Shown piece after piece: positions 17,640 through 27,084 of a stretch of 64,000 nucleotides of DNA (positions are counted from its first letter, which is position 1; the number at the start of each line of letters is the position of its first letter). The DNA comes from an uncultured Bacteroidales bacterium (GTDB lineage: Bacteria; Bacteroidota; Bacteroidia; Bacteroidales; Bacteroidaceae). The notes below the pieces were generated by a model. That model did no database searches, was not told where the DNA came from, and saw nothing but the letters and a program-made list of their open reading frames with translations. The stretch lies in the NCBI GenBank assembly GCA_902775375.1, contig CACYLU010000002.1:62001-126000 (forward strand), in the 5' to 3' direction. Made by a program: the position numbers and the translations under genes.

Positions 17640-17830
17640 CTGTAACACCGTTTAGCTTGCCTTTGGTGATTAATTAGCTGTAACAATAAGTCAAAGATCG
17701 TTTTGCGACGAATTCCTCCGAGTCACCGCTTCTCGCTTGTCATTCATGAATGGTTGCAACCAAGAACCTTCGCTTCCTCACCACCGTTGGCCACCAGCAG
17801 AGTTGTCTGCTCTGTTTCTCAATCGCAATG
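17640..17830 (-). ncRNA. Candidate non-coding transcript or orphan leader
   Basis: A strong minus-strand promoter (17831-17862) fires leftward into sequence with no convincing gene. The predicted RNA would carry short self-complementary elements: GCAGA/TCTGC, the palindrome TTGGTTGCAACCAA, and CATTCATGAATG. It could be a small RNA, or the leader of a gene lost during rearrangement. The 3' end is not defined by a clear terminator, so the coordinates are approximate. Confidence 0.3.
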
Positions 17831-17862
17831 CAAAGATATAAAATATATTTTATATATGCAAA
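17831..17862 (-). promoter_or_regulatory. Strong minus-strand promoter without an obvious gene
   Basis: The minus strand reads TTTG (17862-17859), 20 nt, then TATCTTTG (17838-17831), a full match to the Bacteroidota consensus. No gene-like frame follows within 450 nt. Confidence 0.6.
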
Positions 17863-18004
17863 TGATATATTAAAAAATATTATTATTTTTTTTGATTTTT
17901 CTTCAGCTACCTGCTTGTAATATACAAACTCCCCTTGCCAATGTTCACATAAATATGGAAAGCCATCTGTAAGCCCATTTAATGCCTCAGAATGTCTTCA
18001 TTTC

Positions 18005-18042
18005 TTTTAGCGGAAGTAAAAGGTGGTTTTAGCGGAACTAAA
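18005..18042 (+). repeat. Two direct copies of a 16-bp AGCGG element
   Basis: TTTTAGCGGAAGTAAA (18005-18020) and TTTTAGCGGAACTAAA (18027-18042) differ at one base and recur with a 22-nt period. A related pattern (TTTAGCGG ... CTAAGCCGCC) appears in the other repeat-rich gap at 46097-46160. Confidence 0.6.
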
Positions 18043-18229
18043 CCGCCCGTTTACTAGAACTAACGCTGCAGCTGGCTGGTGGTACCTTTCTTTGTGCAGG
18101 GGAGAGGTGCTGTATTTTTCTTGTTCGTTTGACGGATTTACAGTGGTTTTTCAGAAAGTCGGAGATGGATAAGTAGGGTAACCAGCCTGAAACATCATGT
18201 CCAGGATTCTAGCATTTGGGATGTGTTTC

Positions 18230-18396
18230 GATTACAGATTACAGATTACAGTTTTCTCACGAGCACTACTTTTCTGGGAACTAAAATTTTTATTATATAT
18301 AATATATATATTATATATAATAAAGTTATAAACTAACTTTCTCTTGTCCGAAGCATGCATAGCTCTCTAAAAAACTGTAATCTGTAATCTGTAATC
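18230..18396. repeat. 26-bp perfect inverted repeat built from triple GATTACA units
   Basis: The left arm (18230-18255) is three tandem GATTACA heptamers then GTTTT. The right arm (18371-18396) is its exact reverse complement. The arms are 115 nt apart and enclose a separate perfect AT palindrome. No open frame lies inside. Confidence 0.85.
18291..18322. repeat. 32-bp perfect AT-only palindrome
   Basis: The two 16-nt halves (TATTATATATAATATA and its complement) are perfectly self-complementary with no loop. It sits inside the GATTACA inverted repeat. Confidence 0.8.
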
Positions 18397-18620
18397 AGAC
18401 AGTATCGCTATTTAGTGCTAGTAGATAAATGTTTAAATGTTTGATTATCAATTTATATATTCTGCGATTTAGGCGAACTATATGTTCCTTTTGAGATAAA
18501 AAAAGAGAGGTTGACGACCCTACCTCTATTAGGTTGCCTATCTATTAGAATAGCTAACTCTATTGGAATGCATTGTTGAATTAGAGAAATTAGAGGTTAA
18601 ACATTGATTAATCAACTCAG
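18397..18620. other. Non-coding stretch before the restriction operon
   Basis: No gene-like frame is visible. It contains a small hairpin AGAGGT...ACCTCT around 18507-18535. If the terminator at 18621-18654 ends a transcript, that RNA must start in or before this stretch. No consensus promoter was found here. Confidence 0.4.
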
Positions 18621-18654
18621 CCGTGCCGTCTGTGAAAGATAGCACGGTTTTTTT
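18621..18654 (+). terminator. Rho-independent terminator upstream of hsdM
   Basis: CCGTGC (18621-18626) pairs with GCACGG (18642-18647), followed by seven T. It precedes the hsdM promoter, so it insulates the operon or ends an unannotated upstream RNA. Confidence 0.65.
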
Positions 18655-18673
18655 GTCTTTTCTCCCTTTTTTA

Positions 18674-18704
18674 TTGATTTATTATTTTGAAACATTTATA
18701 TTTG
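18674..18704 (+). promoter_or_regulatory. Promoter of the type I restriction operon
   Basis: TTG at 18674-18676, 20 nt, then TATATTTG at 18697-18704, about 48 nt before the hsdM start codon. Confidence 0.6.
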
Positions 18705-18752
18705 TAGATTAAATATATTAGGTTTATCTGGTGATTATTTACTAAAGATTTT

Positions 18753-20465
18753 ATGTCAACTGAAGATTTACAGAAACGGACAACCGTCAATATACAAGAG
18801 AAAGCGAATCTCATTTGGGCTATTGCCGATAAACTCGTGGGGACCTACAAGCCTCACGAGTATGGCAATGTGATTTTGCCCATGTGTGTTATCAAGCGCT
18901 TCTCTGATACTTTAGCTCCTACCAAGCAGAAAGTTTTAGAGGCTAATGCCCTTTGCGAACAGCGAGGGCTTGTTGTACGTAAGGGCTTCCTGACCACTGC
19001 ATCAGGTTATGATTTTTATAATGTTTCTCCATTTACTTTTGAAAGCTTGCTTTCGGATGCAGATAATATTGCTGATAATTTCCGTAGCTATCTGAACCAC
19101 TTTTCAGAGAATGTTGTGGATATTATCGAGAAGTTCGATTTCGATAAGGAAATCACCAAGCTTGACCATAATGGTATCCTCTATAATGTCATTCAGGAAT
19201 TTTGTAGCAAGAAAGCCTATATGGGTGCTGACGAGATCAGTGCCGTAGATATGGGCTACATCTTTGAAGAATTGGTGAGAAAGTTCTCTGAAAGCTATGA
19301 CGAGCAAGCTGGAGCACACTTTACGGCTCGTGATATCATCTATTTGATGGCAGAACTTTTGGTAGCACCCCAGCGTGAGCAATTAGAGAAAGAAGGAGTA
19401 ACGGCTACTGTCTATGATATGGCAATGGGAACCAGTCAGATGCTGGATTGTCTTTCTGAAAAGCTGTTGGAGATAGATCCTGAAGCACAGATTACAGAGT
19501 TCGGTCAAGAGCTCAACGAACAGACCTTTGCCATAGCGAAAGCAAATGTGCTTATCAAAGGTGGTGATGCAGACAATATGCGTCATGGAAATACGTTGAG
19601 CGATGATAAGTTTGAGGGCTATACCTTTGATTACATCATCTCCAATCCTCCTTTCGGCATAGAGTGGAAGAACGAAAAGAAAGCAGTGGAGGAAGAACAG
19701 AAGCGAGGTGAACTGGGACGCTTTGCGCCAGGCTTGCCTGCTATTGGCGATAGCCAGCAGTTGTTCATGCTCAACGGCATTGCTAAGTTGAAAGAAACAG
19801 GCCGTATGGCCATTATTCAGAACGGCTCTCCCTTGTTCAAGGGTGATGCAGGAAGTGGTGAGAGCAATATCCGAGGTTATTTGTTGGATAACGATTGGTT
19901 GGAAGCTATAGTGCAGATACCTAACGATATGTTCTACAATACAGGTATTGCCACCTATATTTGGGTAGTGACTAAGGACAAGGCACCTGAACGAGCAGGC
20001 AAGGTGCAGCTGATTGATGCCAGCAAGTGTTGTGAGAAGCGTCGCAAGTCGTTGGGCAATAAGCGTAATGAGTTCACAGATCGTTGCGTCGACCTGATAA
20101 GTCAGGCTTATTTGGCTTTCACTGATGGAGTTTATAAAGATGGCGAATTGGTGGTGGAGAGCAAGGTGAAAGACAACGAAGATTTCAAGTTTACTAAGGT
20201 AGCTATCAAACTTCCAAACAAAGGAAAGGACACAGAGAATGTGCCATTCAAGGAAGATATTGAAGCATATATGCAGAAGAATGTCTATCCTTACGCCCCA
20301 GAAGCAAAGGTAGATATGAAAGCCAGCAAGATTGGCTATGAGATACCTTTCACTCGCGAGTTTTACAAATATGTAGCACCTCGCAAGAGCGAAGAAATCT
20401 TTGCTCATCTGCAAGAGCTGGAGAAACTAGAATCTGAGTTAATGGCTAAAATCATGGGACGATGA
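18753..20465 (+). CDS. hsdM: Type I restriction-modification DNA methyltransferase subunit HsdM
   Basis: A 570-residue N6-adenine methyltransferase subunit. The N-terminal helical domain opens EKANLIWAIADKLVGTYKPHEYG. The catalytic motif IV is NPPF (298-301, in SNPPFGIEW). The SAM-binding motif I region reads DMAMGTSQML rather than the usual DPACGTGGF, a divergent version that may be typical of its subgroup. Together with HsdS it methylates the recognition site to protect host DNA. It overlaps hsdS by 4 nt, so the two are translationally coupled. Confidence 0.93.
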   Translation: MSTEDLQKRTTVNIQEKANLIWAIADKLVGTYKPHEYGNVILPMCVIKRFSDTLAPTKQKVLEANALCEQRGLVVRKGFLTTASGYDFYNVSPFTFESLLSDADNIADNFRSYLNHFSENVVDIIEKFDFDKEITKLDHNGILYNVIQEFCSKKAYMGADEISAVDMGYIFEELVRKFSESYDEQAGAHFTARDIIYLMAELLVAPQREQLEKEGVTATVYDMAMGTSQMLDCLSEKLLEIDPEAQITEFGQELNEQTFAIAKANVLIKGGDADNMRHGNTLSDDKFEGYTFDYIISNPPFGIEWKNEKKAVEEEQKRGELGRFAPGLPAIGDSQQLFMLNGIAKLKETGRMAIIQNGSPLFKGDAGSGESNIRGYLLDNDWLEAIVQIPNDMFYNTGIATYIWVVTKDKAPERAGKVQLIDASKCCEKRRKSLGNKRNEFTDRCVDLISQAYLAFTDGVYKDGELVVESKVKDNEDFKFTKVAIKLPNKGKDTENVPFKEDIEAYMQKNVYPYAPEAKVDMKASKIGYEIPFTREFYKYVAPRKSEEIFAHLQELEKLESELMAKIMGR

Positions 20466-21694
20466 GTAGGGAGATGAAAGATAGCGGTATTGAGTGGATT
20501 GGTCAGATTCCGAAGGAGTGGAGTGTTGAGCTCATAGGCAATAATATCAAAGAAATAAAAGATAAAAATGATGACTCTTCTGAAGATAATGCCTTACAGT
20601 TTAAAATGGGTACCATTATCTCTAAAATGGGAGGTGATAGTAAATATAACCCAGAGTCATTGGTAGCTTATACTAAGGTAAAAGAAGGGGATATTGTTAT
20701 CAATGGGTTGAACCTTTCATTTGATTTTATTTCTCAAAGAGTAGGGTTAGTGAGAAGTAAGGGTGTGATAACTTCTACTTATCTTACTTTGAGACCAAAT
20801 TCCATCTTGCATAGTGATTTCGTGAACTATCTTTTTAAAGCATATGATAATTGTAAAGCTTTTCATGGAATGGGCAGAGGGTTGCGTCAAATTTTGACTT
20901 ATAGAGAGTTAAGGAACCAAAAGCTCATATACCCATCAATACAGGAGCAGCAAAAAATAGCTGATTATCTGGATAAGGTATGTGGCGAAGTGGATGAGAT
21001 GGTCGCTCTGCAGGAGAAGATGATAGAGGAACTGAAAGCCTATAAGCAATCTGTCATCACTGAAGCTGTCACCAAAGGCCTTAATCCCAATGCCCCCATG
21101 CGAGATAGTGGCATCGATTGGATTGGAGAGATTCCAGTGCTTTGGGAAGTAATGAAGATTGGATTAATTTTTAACAATCTTGATTATCTACGTAAACCTA
21201 TTTCTGCAGAACAAAGGGAACGAAATAATCCTCAGTATGATTATTATGGTGCTTCTGGTGTTATTGACAAGATAGATCATTATAATGTTGAGGATAAAGT
21301 GCTCCTTATTGGAGAAGACGGTGCAAATCTCGTTATGAGGAATTTACCACTTGTCTATAAAGCCGAAGGTAGATTTTGGGTAAATAATCATGCTCATATT
21401 CTGAAACCGAAAAAAGATGATTATGATTATATGGCTCACGCATTGGAAGCGGCAAACTATCGTAATTATATAACTGGTTCTGCTCAGCCAAAATTAAGTC
21501 AGGAGAATCTTCAGACCGTAAAACTACCAGTTCCTCCTATTTCCGAGCAACGCTCCATCGCCTCTTACCTCGACACCAAATGTTCTGAAATCGACTCGCT
21601 GATAGCTTTGAAACAGGCGAAGATAGAGGAGCTAAAGGAATATAAAAAGTCTGTAATATACGAATATGTAACTGGTAAAAAAGAAGTGGTATGA
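20462..21694 (+). CDS. hsdS: Type I restriction-modification specificity subunit HsdS
   Basis: A 410-residue protein with the two-repeat HsdS layout. Each half starts with a DSGIxWIGxIP motif (near residues 7 and 218), then a target-recognition domain, then a conserved helical spacer beginning EQxxIAxYLD (near 163 and 363) that ends in LKxYKxSVI. The two recognition domains are unlike each other, so the target should be an asymmetric bipartite sequence. It overlaps hsdM upstream and the AbiH gene downstream, each by 4 nt. Only one hsdS is present, with no sign of invertible partial copies nearby. Confidence 0.92.
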   Translation: MSREMKDSGIEWIGQIPKEWSVELIGNNIKEIKDKNDDSSEDNALQFKMGTIISKMGGDSKYNPESLVAYTKVKEGDIVINGLNLSFDFISQRVGLVRSKGVITSTYLTLRPNSILHSDFVNYLFKAYDNCKAFHGMGRGLRQILTYRELRNQKLIYPSIQEQQKIADYLDKVCGEVDEMVALQEKMIEELKAYKQSVITEAVTKGLNPNAPMRDSGIDWIGEIPVLWEVMKIGLIFNNLDYLRKPISAEQRERNNPQYDYYGASGVIDKIDHYNVEDKVLLIGEDGANLVMRNLPLVYKAEGRFWVNNHAHILKPKKDDYDYMAHALEAANYRNYITGSAQPKLSQENLQTVKLPVPPISEQRSIASYLDTKCSEIDSLIALKQAKIEELKEYKKSVIYEYVTGKKEVV

Positions 21695-22614
21695 ATACGG
21701 AAACAGTAATTGTCTTAGGGAACGGCTTCGATTTGGATTTAGAGTGGGATACTAGCTATGAATCTTTCTATAATGCACATAATGGCTGGAAGATGCATTA
21801 TACAAATGAAGATGATTTGTTCCAATTTGTGGTTCAGAAAGCTCCTGGAAACTGGTTTGACTTTGAACGCACACTTCATGAGTATGCTTTGCATAGAGCT
21901 GAAAAGCCCTTTCTAAAAGATGCTATATATAAAATTGATAGAGATATTCAAGATTATAATACCTTTAAGACTGAATTAGCGAATTTTATATCAGAAGGTT
22001 CCAAGAAGCCTGTAAATATAAACTCTCATGCATATAGGTTATTAAAAGCCTTTGTCGAAGCAAAAAAAAATATAACTTCGAATCATTTTTTCCCTATTAA
22101 GCTCTTTTCTTATAATTATACGCCATTATCAAGAGTACTTTCTGATATAGACTCAAATTTCAAGGTAGACTATACCCATGTACACGGAAAGGTTGAAAAT
22201 AATAGTATTATATTTGGCTTTCATGACGATCCTAATATTTCGAAAGATTATCGTTTTCTTCAAAAATCAATGGATGTAAACTATAAATCAAGCGATATTG
22301 TCTCAGAATCCTTGCAGGCAAAAACTATAATATTTTTTGGCTTATCTTTAGGTTATATTGATGGTGTTTATTTCAAAAATCTTTTTGAACAAATTTCTAA
22401 TCTTGCTAATCCTCAAATGATTAACAAGCATATTGTTTTTATTACGTTAAATACGCAATCAGAAAATAATATAAAGAATAATCTGCTTGATGCAAAAATC
22501 AACTTGCAGCTTTTATATAATTCAAATCGTGTAGACTTTATATATACTGATGATGCTGAAAAAGATAGAACTGAAGAAATATTCGAAGGACTATTAAAAA
22601 GTATTTCTAAATAG
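21691..22614 (+). CDS. AbiH-family abortive infection protein
   Basis: A 307-residue protein with the AbiH opening VIVLGNGFDLDL (GNGFD at 10-14) and the later family motifs SYNYTPLSRVL and HVHGKVENNSIIFGFHD. AbiH was first described as a lactococcal abortive-infection protein; its mechanism is unresolved. Its start overlaps the hsdS stop by 4 nt, so it is made with the restriction system. Base composition is more AT-rich than in hsdM. I take it as an accessory defence gene carried inside the operon. Confidence 0.85.
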   Translation: MNTETVIVLGNGFDLDLEWDTSYESFYNAHNGWKMHYTNEDDLFQFVVQKAPGNWFDFERTLHEYALHRAEKPFLKDAIYKIDRDIQDYNTFKTELANFISEGSKKPVNINSHAYRLLKAFVEAKKNITSNHFFPIKLFSYNYTPLSRVLSDIDSNFKVDYTHVHGKVENNSIIFGFHDDPNISKDYRFLQKSMDVNYKSSDIVSESLQAKTIIFFGLSLGYIDGVYFKNLFEQISNLANPQMINKHIVFITLNTQSENNIKNNLLDAKINLQLLYNSNRVDFIYTDDAEKDRTEEIFEGLLKSISK

Positions 22615-22636
22615 CATAACTAATTTTAAAATCAAT

Positions 22637-23944
22637 ATGAGTAATCAACCTCAAATATTTCATGGCGAATGGTGGGTGCCGGCTATAGCAGATCGTGACG
22701 TGTTAGGTACGGTATTTGAACCCCATAAAATATTGGGGTATGAAAAGAAGTATACTGGCACACTTACTTATTATGAAGATGATGATTCTATACTGGAACT
22801 TTATCATGTTCCAAGTGATTACCATTGGAAACATTATTTCGAGAATGATGTAATGTGGGGTAGAGATTCTAATGGTAATATCTTTACACTGTTTTATGTT
22901 GTAAAAACTAAGCAGCAAATAGGGGAATTTTCAAGTATAAAGTTTGTCGTAGGTTTAATATTAAAAGGTGAGTATGTTAATTCAATACACTATAAATGTT
23001 TCAATAAGTGTATTGCTCAATTCAGTTATTTGAATAATTGGTTGTTTGATATTACGAAAAAGTATTTCAATTCATTATATAAAGATAACGTATACCATTT
23101 GGAAGTTGCATTAAGGGATATAAATGAATTGTTAGAGGTAGAGTTAGAAAATGGCCTATTTTGGAGATTGCATCACAGAATAATAGTTCAAGAAACCTTA
23201 AAAGGTTTGGTGTTTAACAATACTCCATATTTTGAGATAGAATCGACCCAATCTATTTCTATAAGTTCTTTTCTAAGAATGATTACAGAATTCGAACAAT
23301 TTCTTTCAATAGCTTTATATGGCGAGCAGAATGCAACAGGTATTCAGTTAATAAATACTGAAACTAAAAGTGAATGTGTTTTACTATTTAAAAAAGAAAT
23401 CTCTTTAGACCCGACTGTCTTTGCTGTGATTAAGTTTAGTCTTTTAAAAGATAAACTACCCTCTATGTTAAAGAAATGGCATGTTAGTTTTGAAAATATC
23501 GCACCTATTAGTAACTATTTGATTAGATCATTACAAAAAAAGAATAGATTTGATGTGCCTGACTTCTTAATAATAGCTCAAGCATTAGATGGTTATCATA
23601 AACGCTTTGTGAATAAGAAAGATGGTAAGGACCATAAGAAATATGAAGATGGAATTATAATCCTTCTTAATCAGTTTAAAGATTTAGAATATATACAGAG
23701 GTGTCATATAAATCCAAAAGTGTTAACCCAATCGCGTGACAAGTATTCACATTTGTTACCTGATGAAGAGAAATCGTTAGCAGTAAAAGGCGAAGACCTA
23801 TATTGGCTAACTGAGAAATGCAAGATACTTCTAACTTGTTGTATATTAAATATGTTGGGGCTAACAAACAAGGAAATTAATCTTTGTTGTGATCAGTCAC
23901 CAATCTCACAGATATTATATTCTTTACCCTCAGAAGAAGATTAG
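22637..23944 (+). CDS. ApeA-like HEPN-domain anti-phage protein
   Basis: A 435-residue protein. The N-terminus (FHGEWWVPA, then GTLTYYEDD) matches the ApeA N-terminal domain. The C-terminal helical region carries an R-x4-H motif (RDKYSH, Arg367 and His372), the signature of HEPN ribonucleases. ApeA is a known single-gene anti-phage system thought to cleave RNA on infection. It begins 22 nt after the AbiH gene and ends 3 nt before hsdR, so it is embedded in the restriction operon. AT-rich like the AbiH gene. The assignment rests on motifs, not on a search. Confidence 0.75.
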   Translation: MSNQPQIFHGEWWVPAIADRDVLGTVFEPHKILGYEKKYTGTLTYYEDDDSILELYHVPSDYHWKHYFENDVMWGRDSNGNIFTLFYVVKTKQQIGEFSSIKFVVGLILKGEYVNSIHYKCFNKCIAQFSYLNNWLFDITKKYFNSLYKDNVYHLEVALRDINELLEVELENGLFWRLHHRIIVQETLKGLVFNNTPYFEIESTQSISISSFLRMITEFEQFLSIALYGEQNATGIQLINTETKSECVLLFKKEISLDPTVFAVIKFSLLKDKLPSMLKKWHVSFENIAPISNYLIRSLQKKNRFDVPDFLIIAQALDGYHKRFVNKKDGKDHKKYEDGIIILLNQFKDLEYIQRCHINPKVLTQSRDKYSHLLPDEEKSLAVKGEDLYWLTEKCKILLTCCILNMLGLTNKEINLCCDQSPISQILYSLPSEED

Positions 23945-23947
23945 ATT

Positions 23948-26900
23948 ATGGAAACGAAAGAGAAGAACTTTGAGCAAGATATTGAGACCTATCTGCTAAA
24001 TGAAGGCGGATATGTAAAGGGTACGATGGCAACGTATGATAAGAAACGTGCCATTGATATGCCTGTACTCATACAGTTTATTGAGGCTACACAACCCAAG
24101 CAATGGGCAAGATATAAAAACATCTATGGAGAGCAGGCAGAGAACCAACTTTATAAGATGTTCCAGAACAATGTGGCACAAAGTGGTCTTATCTATGTCT
24201 TGCGAAATGGTATCAAAGATAGGGGCATTGGCTTGAAGTTTGTCTATTTCGAGCCAGCATCAGGACTGAACGAGGAACTGGTGGAGAAATATAATGCCAA
24301 TATCCTTACTGAAACGCGCCAGTTCTTCTATTCAACTGACAACCACAACTCCGTAGATATGGTGCTTTCAGTAAACGGTATTCCTGTAGTTGCTCTGGAG
24401 CTGAAGAACCAGTTTACAGGACAGACAGTAGATAACTCCAAGCACCAATATATGTATGACAGAGACCCAAAGGAGCCTTTGTTCCAATTCAATAACCGTA
24501 TATTGGCTTTCTTTGGCGTTGATCTGGAAGAAGTGGTGATGACCACTCATTTGCAGGGTGATAAAACATTCTTCTTACCCTTTAATCAAGGTAGTAACGG
24601 GGCAGGGAATATAGGTGATGGAGGAAACCCTGAAAATCCTGACGGATATCCTACCAGCTATCTTTGGGAAAGGGTGTTGCGAAGGGATATGTTGCTCTCG
24701 TTGTTGCAACGCTATATTAGTCTTCAGGAGGAGACAAAGGTAAAATTGGTGAATGGTAAGAAGGTAACTATGAAATCGAAGAAGATAATCTTCCCTCGTT
24801 ATCACCAGTTGGATGTAGTAGAAAAACTGATTGCCGATACAAAAGTCTGCACAGAGGGCAAAAGCTTTTTGTTGCAACATAGTGCTGGCAGTGGTAAGTC
24901 AAACTCTATTGCTTGGCTTACTTACAGGCTTTCTTCTTTACACAACAAGGAAGATAAAGAGATGTTCCAGTCGGTGTTTGTGGTGACTGACCGTAGAATA
25001 CTGAACAATCAGTTGCAAGATACCATTTTGGGCTTTGACCATAAACAAGGACAAATAGAGACCATAACAGATAGTGATAACTCTTCAAAACTGAAGGATG
25101 CCATCAACGACAAAAAGCGTATAATCATTACAACCATCCATCGTTTTCCTCTCATCTATAAAGAACTGGATGGTCATGCACAGAAGAACTTTGCTATTGT
25201 AATTGATGAGGCACATAGTTCGCAAAGTGGTAAGAGTGCAGAAAAGTTGAAAGAGGCTTTAGCAGATACCGACGAGGCACTGAGGGAAATGGCTGAATGG
25301 GAAGAAAAGACCGAAGAGGAACTGAGAGATAGTATGGATGTGATGACAGAAACCCTGTTGGCACAAGGTAAGCATAAAAACCTTTATTTCTATGCCTTTA
25401 CGGCGACTCCTAAGCCTAAGACGCTGCAAACCTTTGGAGTGATGAGGGCTGATGGCTCATACGACGCTTACCATCATTATTCTATGCGTCAGGCCATTGA
25501 CGAGGGATTTATCTTGGATGTATTGAAATATTATACTACCCTTGAAACCAGCTATGAGATTGCTAAAGCTGTATCTGATAACCCTGAGTTTGAGGAAATA
25601 CCAGCTACAATAGCCATCAAGCGTTTCCACGATTCACATACTTTTGTGTTGCAACAAAAAGTGGAGGTGATGGTGGAGAAACTGAGGGAAATCACTCTCT
25701 CGAAAATAGATGGTCAGGCAAAGGCAATGATTGTTTCTCCATCAAGAGCGCATGCAGTGAGGTACTTGTTCTTGCTCAAGGAGTATTGCAAGAAAATGGG
25801 CTATACTGATGTTCGCCCTTTAGTCGCTTTTTCTGGTACCGTAAAGTATCAGGGTGAGGAATATACAGAGAGCAAGCTGAACAGTACGGCTGAGCAACGC
25901 ATATCGGAAAAACAGTTGCCTTTGTTCTTTAACAGTGATATGTATAATGTGCTGATTGTGGCTGACAAGTATCAGACGGGCTTTGACGAGCCTTTGCTGC
26001 ACACAATGTTTGTGGATAAGAAATTGAGAGGTGTGAAAGCTGTGCAGACACTTTCTCGCTTGAATCGCAGTTGCAAGGGAAAGACAGATACCTATATCCT
26101 GGACTTTATCAATACGGCAGAAAGCATTAAGAACTCTTTCCAACCTTTCTACGAAGAGACTCTGTTGAGCGATGCTGTGGATGTGAATATGGTGTATGAG
26201 TATGAAACGGAACTGAAGAAATATCATCTATGGAATGCAGAAGATGAAGAGAAAGTATACCAGATTTATGCTAAGCGCAAACAAGGTGACAAAGATATGG
26301 GCAAGTTGGCTTCAGCTTTGAAGCCTGCTCTTTCTGCTTTTGAGATTTTGGTTGAAGATGAACAGTTTAAGGTACGTTCGTTGCTGAAGAACTTTACCCG
26401 TTTCTATGCCTATATGGCACAGGTTGTGCGTACTTTTGATAGGGAACTTTACAAGACTTACATCTTTGCAGAGTACTTCTATCGCCTCATTCCTAAGAGG
26501 GGGCATGAACATGTTGATCTGACTAATAAACTGGCTCTGATTAATAACAAACTTTCTGAATCTTTCTCAGGTACTATTGAACTGCATCCTACGGAAAAAG
26601 ATAAGACGGTGAAACCTGAAAAGGGCACACAGGGCAATGTACCTAACATAAAAACAGACTTGTTGGCAAATATTATCGAGAAGATAAACATTATGTATGC
26701 TGGTAAGTTTACGGAGGCAGATAGGGTGATAGTGGAAACTATCTACGACAAGATGATAAAGTCGAGCAAAGCATTGAGGAAGCAGGCAAAGAACAACGAT
26801 GCCCAGATGTTTGAAACCAGTATCTTCCCTAAAGAGTTTGATAAAGTGGCACAAGCTTGCTATATGGAGCAGATGGATGCTTTCTCAAAGTTGTTTGAAG

Positions 26901-27067
26901 ATGAACAATTCTATAAGCGTGTGATGGGAGAAATGGCGAAAGCTATGTATCTGAATTACAGAAACAGTGCAATAGGGGAGACAGTGAAAGAACCTACACC
27001 ATATATCCAACTGGAAGAAGAACCTGGCTATCGCAATGCAGCAGAAGGGAGAGAGGGGATAAAATGA
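23948..27067 (+). CDS. hsdR: Type I restriction endonuclease and translocase subunit HsdR
   Basis: A 1039-residue motor and nuclease. The N-terminal PD-(D/E)xK nuclease is D137...ELK (151-153, in VVALELKN). The translocase has Walker A SAGSGKS (312-318), DEAH (420-423), motif III TATPK, and a helicase C-domain with QTGFDEPLLHTMFVDK and QTLSRLNR. It cuts unmethylated DNA after ATP-driven translocation with HsdM and HsdS. All visible catalytic motifs are intact. It is separated from hsdS by the AbiH and ApeA-like genes. Confidence 0.94.
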   Translation: METKEKNFEQDIETYLLNEGGYVKGTMATYDKKRAIDMPVLIQFIEATQPKQWARYKNIYGEQAENQLYKMFQNNVAQSGLIYVLRNGIKDRGIGLKFVYFEPASGLNEELVEKYNANILTETRQFFYSTDNHNSVDMVLSVNGIPVVALELKNQFTGQTVDNSKHQYMYDRDPKEPLFQFNNRILAFFGVDLEEVVMTTHLQGDKTFFLPFNQGSNGAGNIGDGGNPENPDGYPTSYLWERVLRRDMLLSLLQRYISLQEETKVKLVNGKKVTMKSKKIIFPRYHQLDVVEKLIADTKVCTEGKSFLLQHSAGSGKSNSIAWLTYRLSSLHNKEDKEMFQSVFVVTDRRILNNQLQDTILGFDHKQGQIETITDSDNSSKLKDAINDKKRIIITTIHRFPLIYKELDGHAQKNFAIVIDEAHSSQSGKSAEKLKEALADTDEALREMAEWEEKTEEELRDSMDVMTETLLAQGKHKNLYFYAFTATPKPKTLQTFGVMRADGSYDAYHHYSMRQAIDEGFILDVLKYYTTLETSYEIAKAVSDNPEFEEIPATIAIKRFHDSHTFVLQQKVEVMVEKLREITLSKIDGQAKAMIVSPSRAHAVRYLFLLKEYCKKMGYTDVRPLVAFSGTVKYQGEEYTESKLNSTAEQRISEKQLPLFFNSDMYNVLIVADKYQTGFDEPLLHTMFVDKKLRGVKAVQTLSRLNRSCKGKTDTYILDFINTAESIKNSFQPFYEETLLSDAVDVNMVYEYETELKKYHLWNAEDEEKVYQIYAKRKQGDKDMGKLASALKPALSAFEILVEDEQFKVRSLLKNFTRFYAYMAQVVRTFDRELYKTYIFAEYFYRLIPKRGHEHVDLTNKLALINNKLSESFSGTIELHPTEKDKTVKPEKGTQGNVPNIKTDLLANIIEKINIMYAGKFTEADRVIVETIYDKMIKSSKALRKQAKNNDAQMFETSIFPKEFDKVAQACYMEQMDAFSKLFEDEQFYKRVMGEMAKAMYLNYRNSAIGETVKEPTPYIQLEEEPGYRNAAEGREGIK

Positions 27068-27084
27068 TAGAAATATAAAACAAG

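Noticed and set aside
17357-17686. Minus-strand open frame of 109 codons at the left of the defence segment
   Set aside because: Its Ser/Ile-rich residues mirror the acidic small frame on the plus strand. Even with a promoter upstream, nothing looks like a protein domain.
18230-18396. CRISPR array
   Set aside because: The GATTACA units are tandem without spacers and form two opposed arms; there are no regular 25-40-nt repeats and no cas genes.
19383-20414. Minus-strand open frame of 343 codons in hsdM
   Set aside because: Reverse shadow of the methyltransferase, with Cys/His-rich unstructured sequence and no family match.
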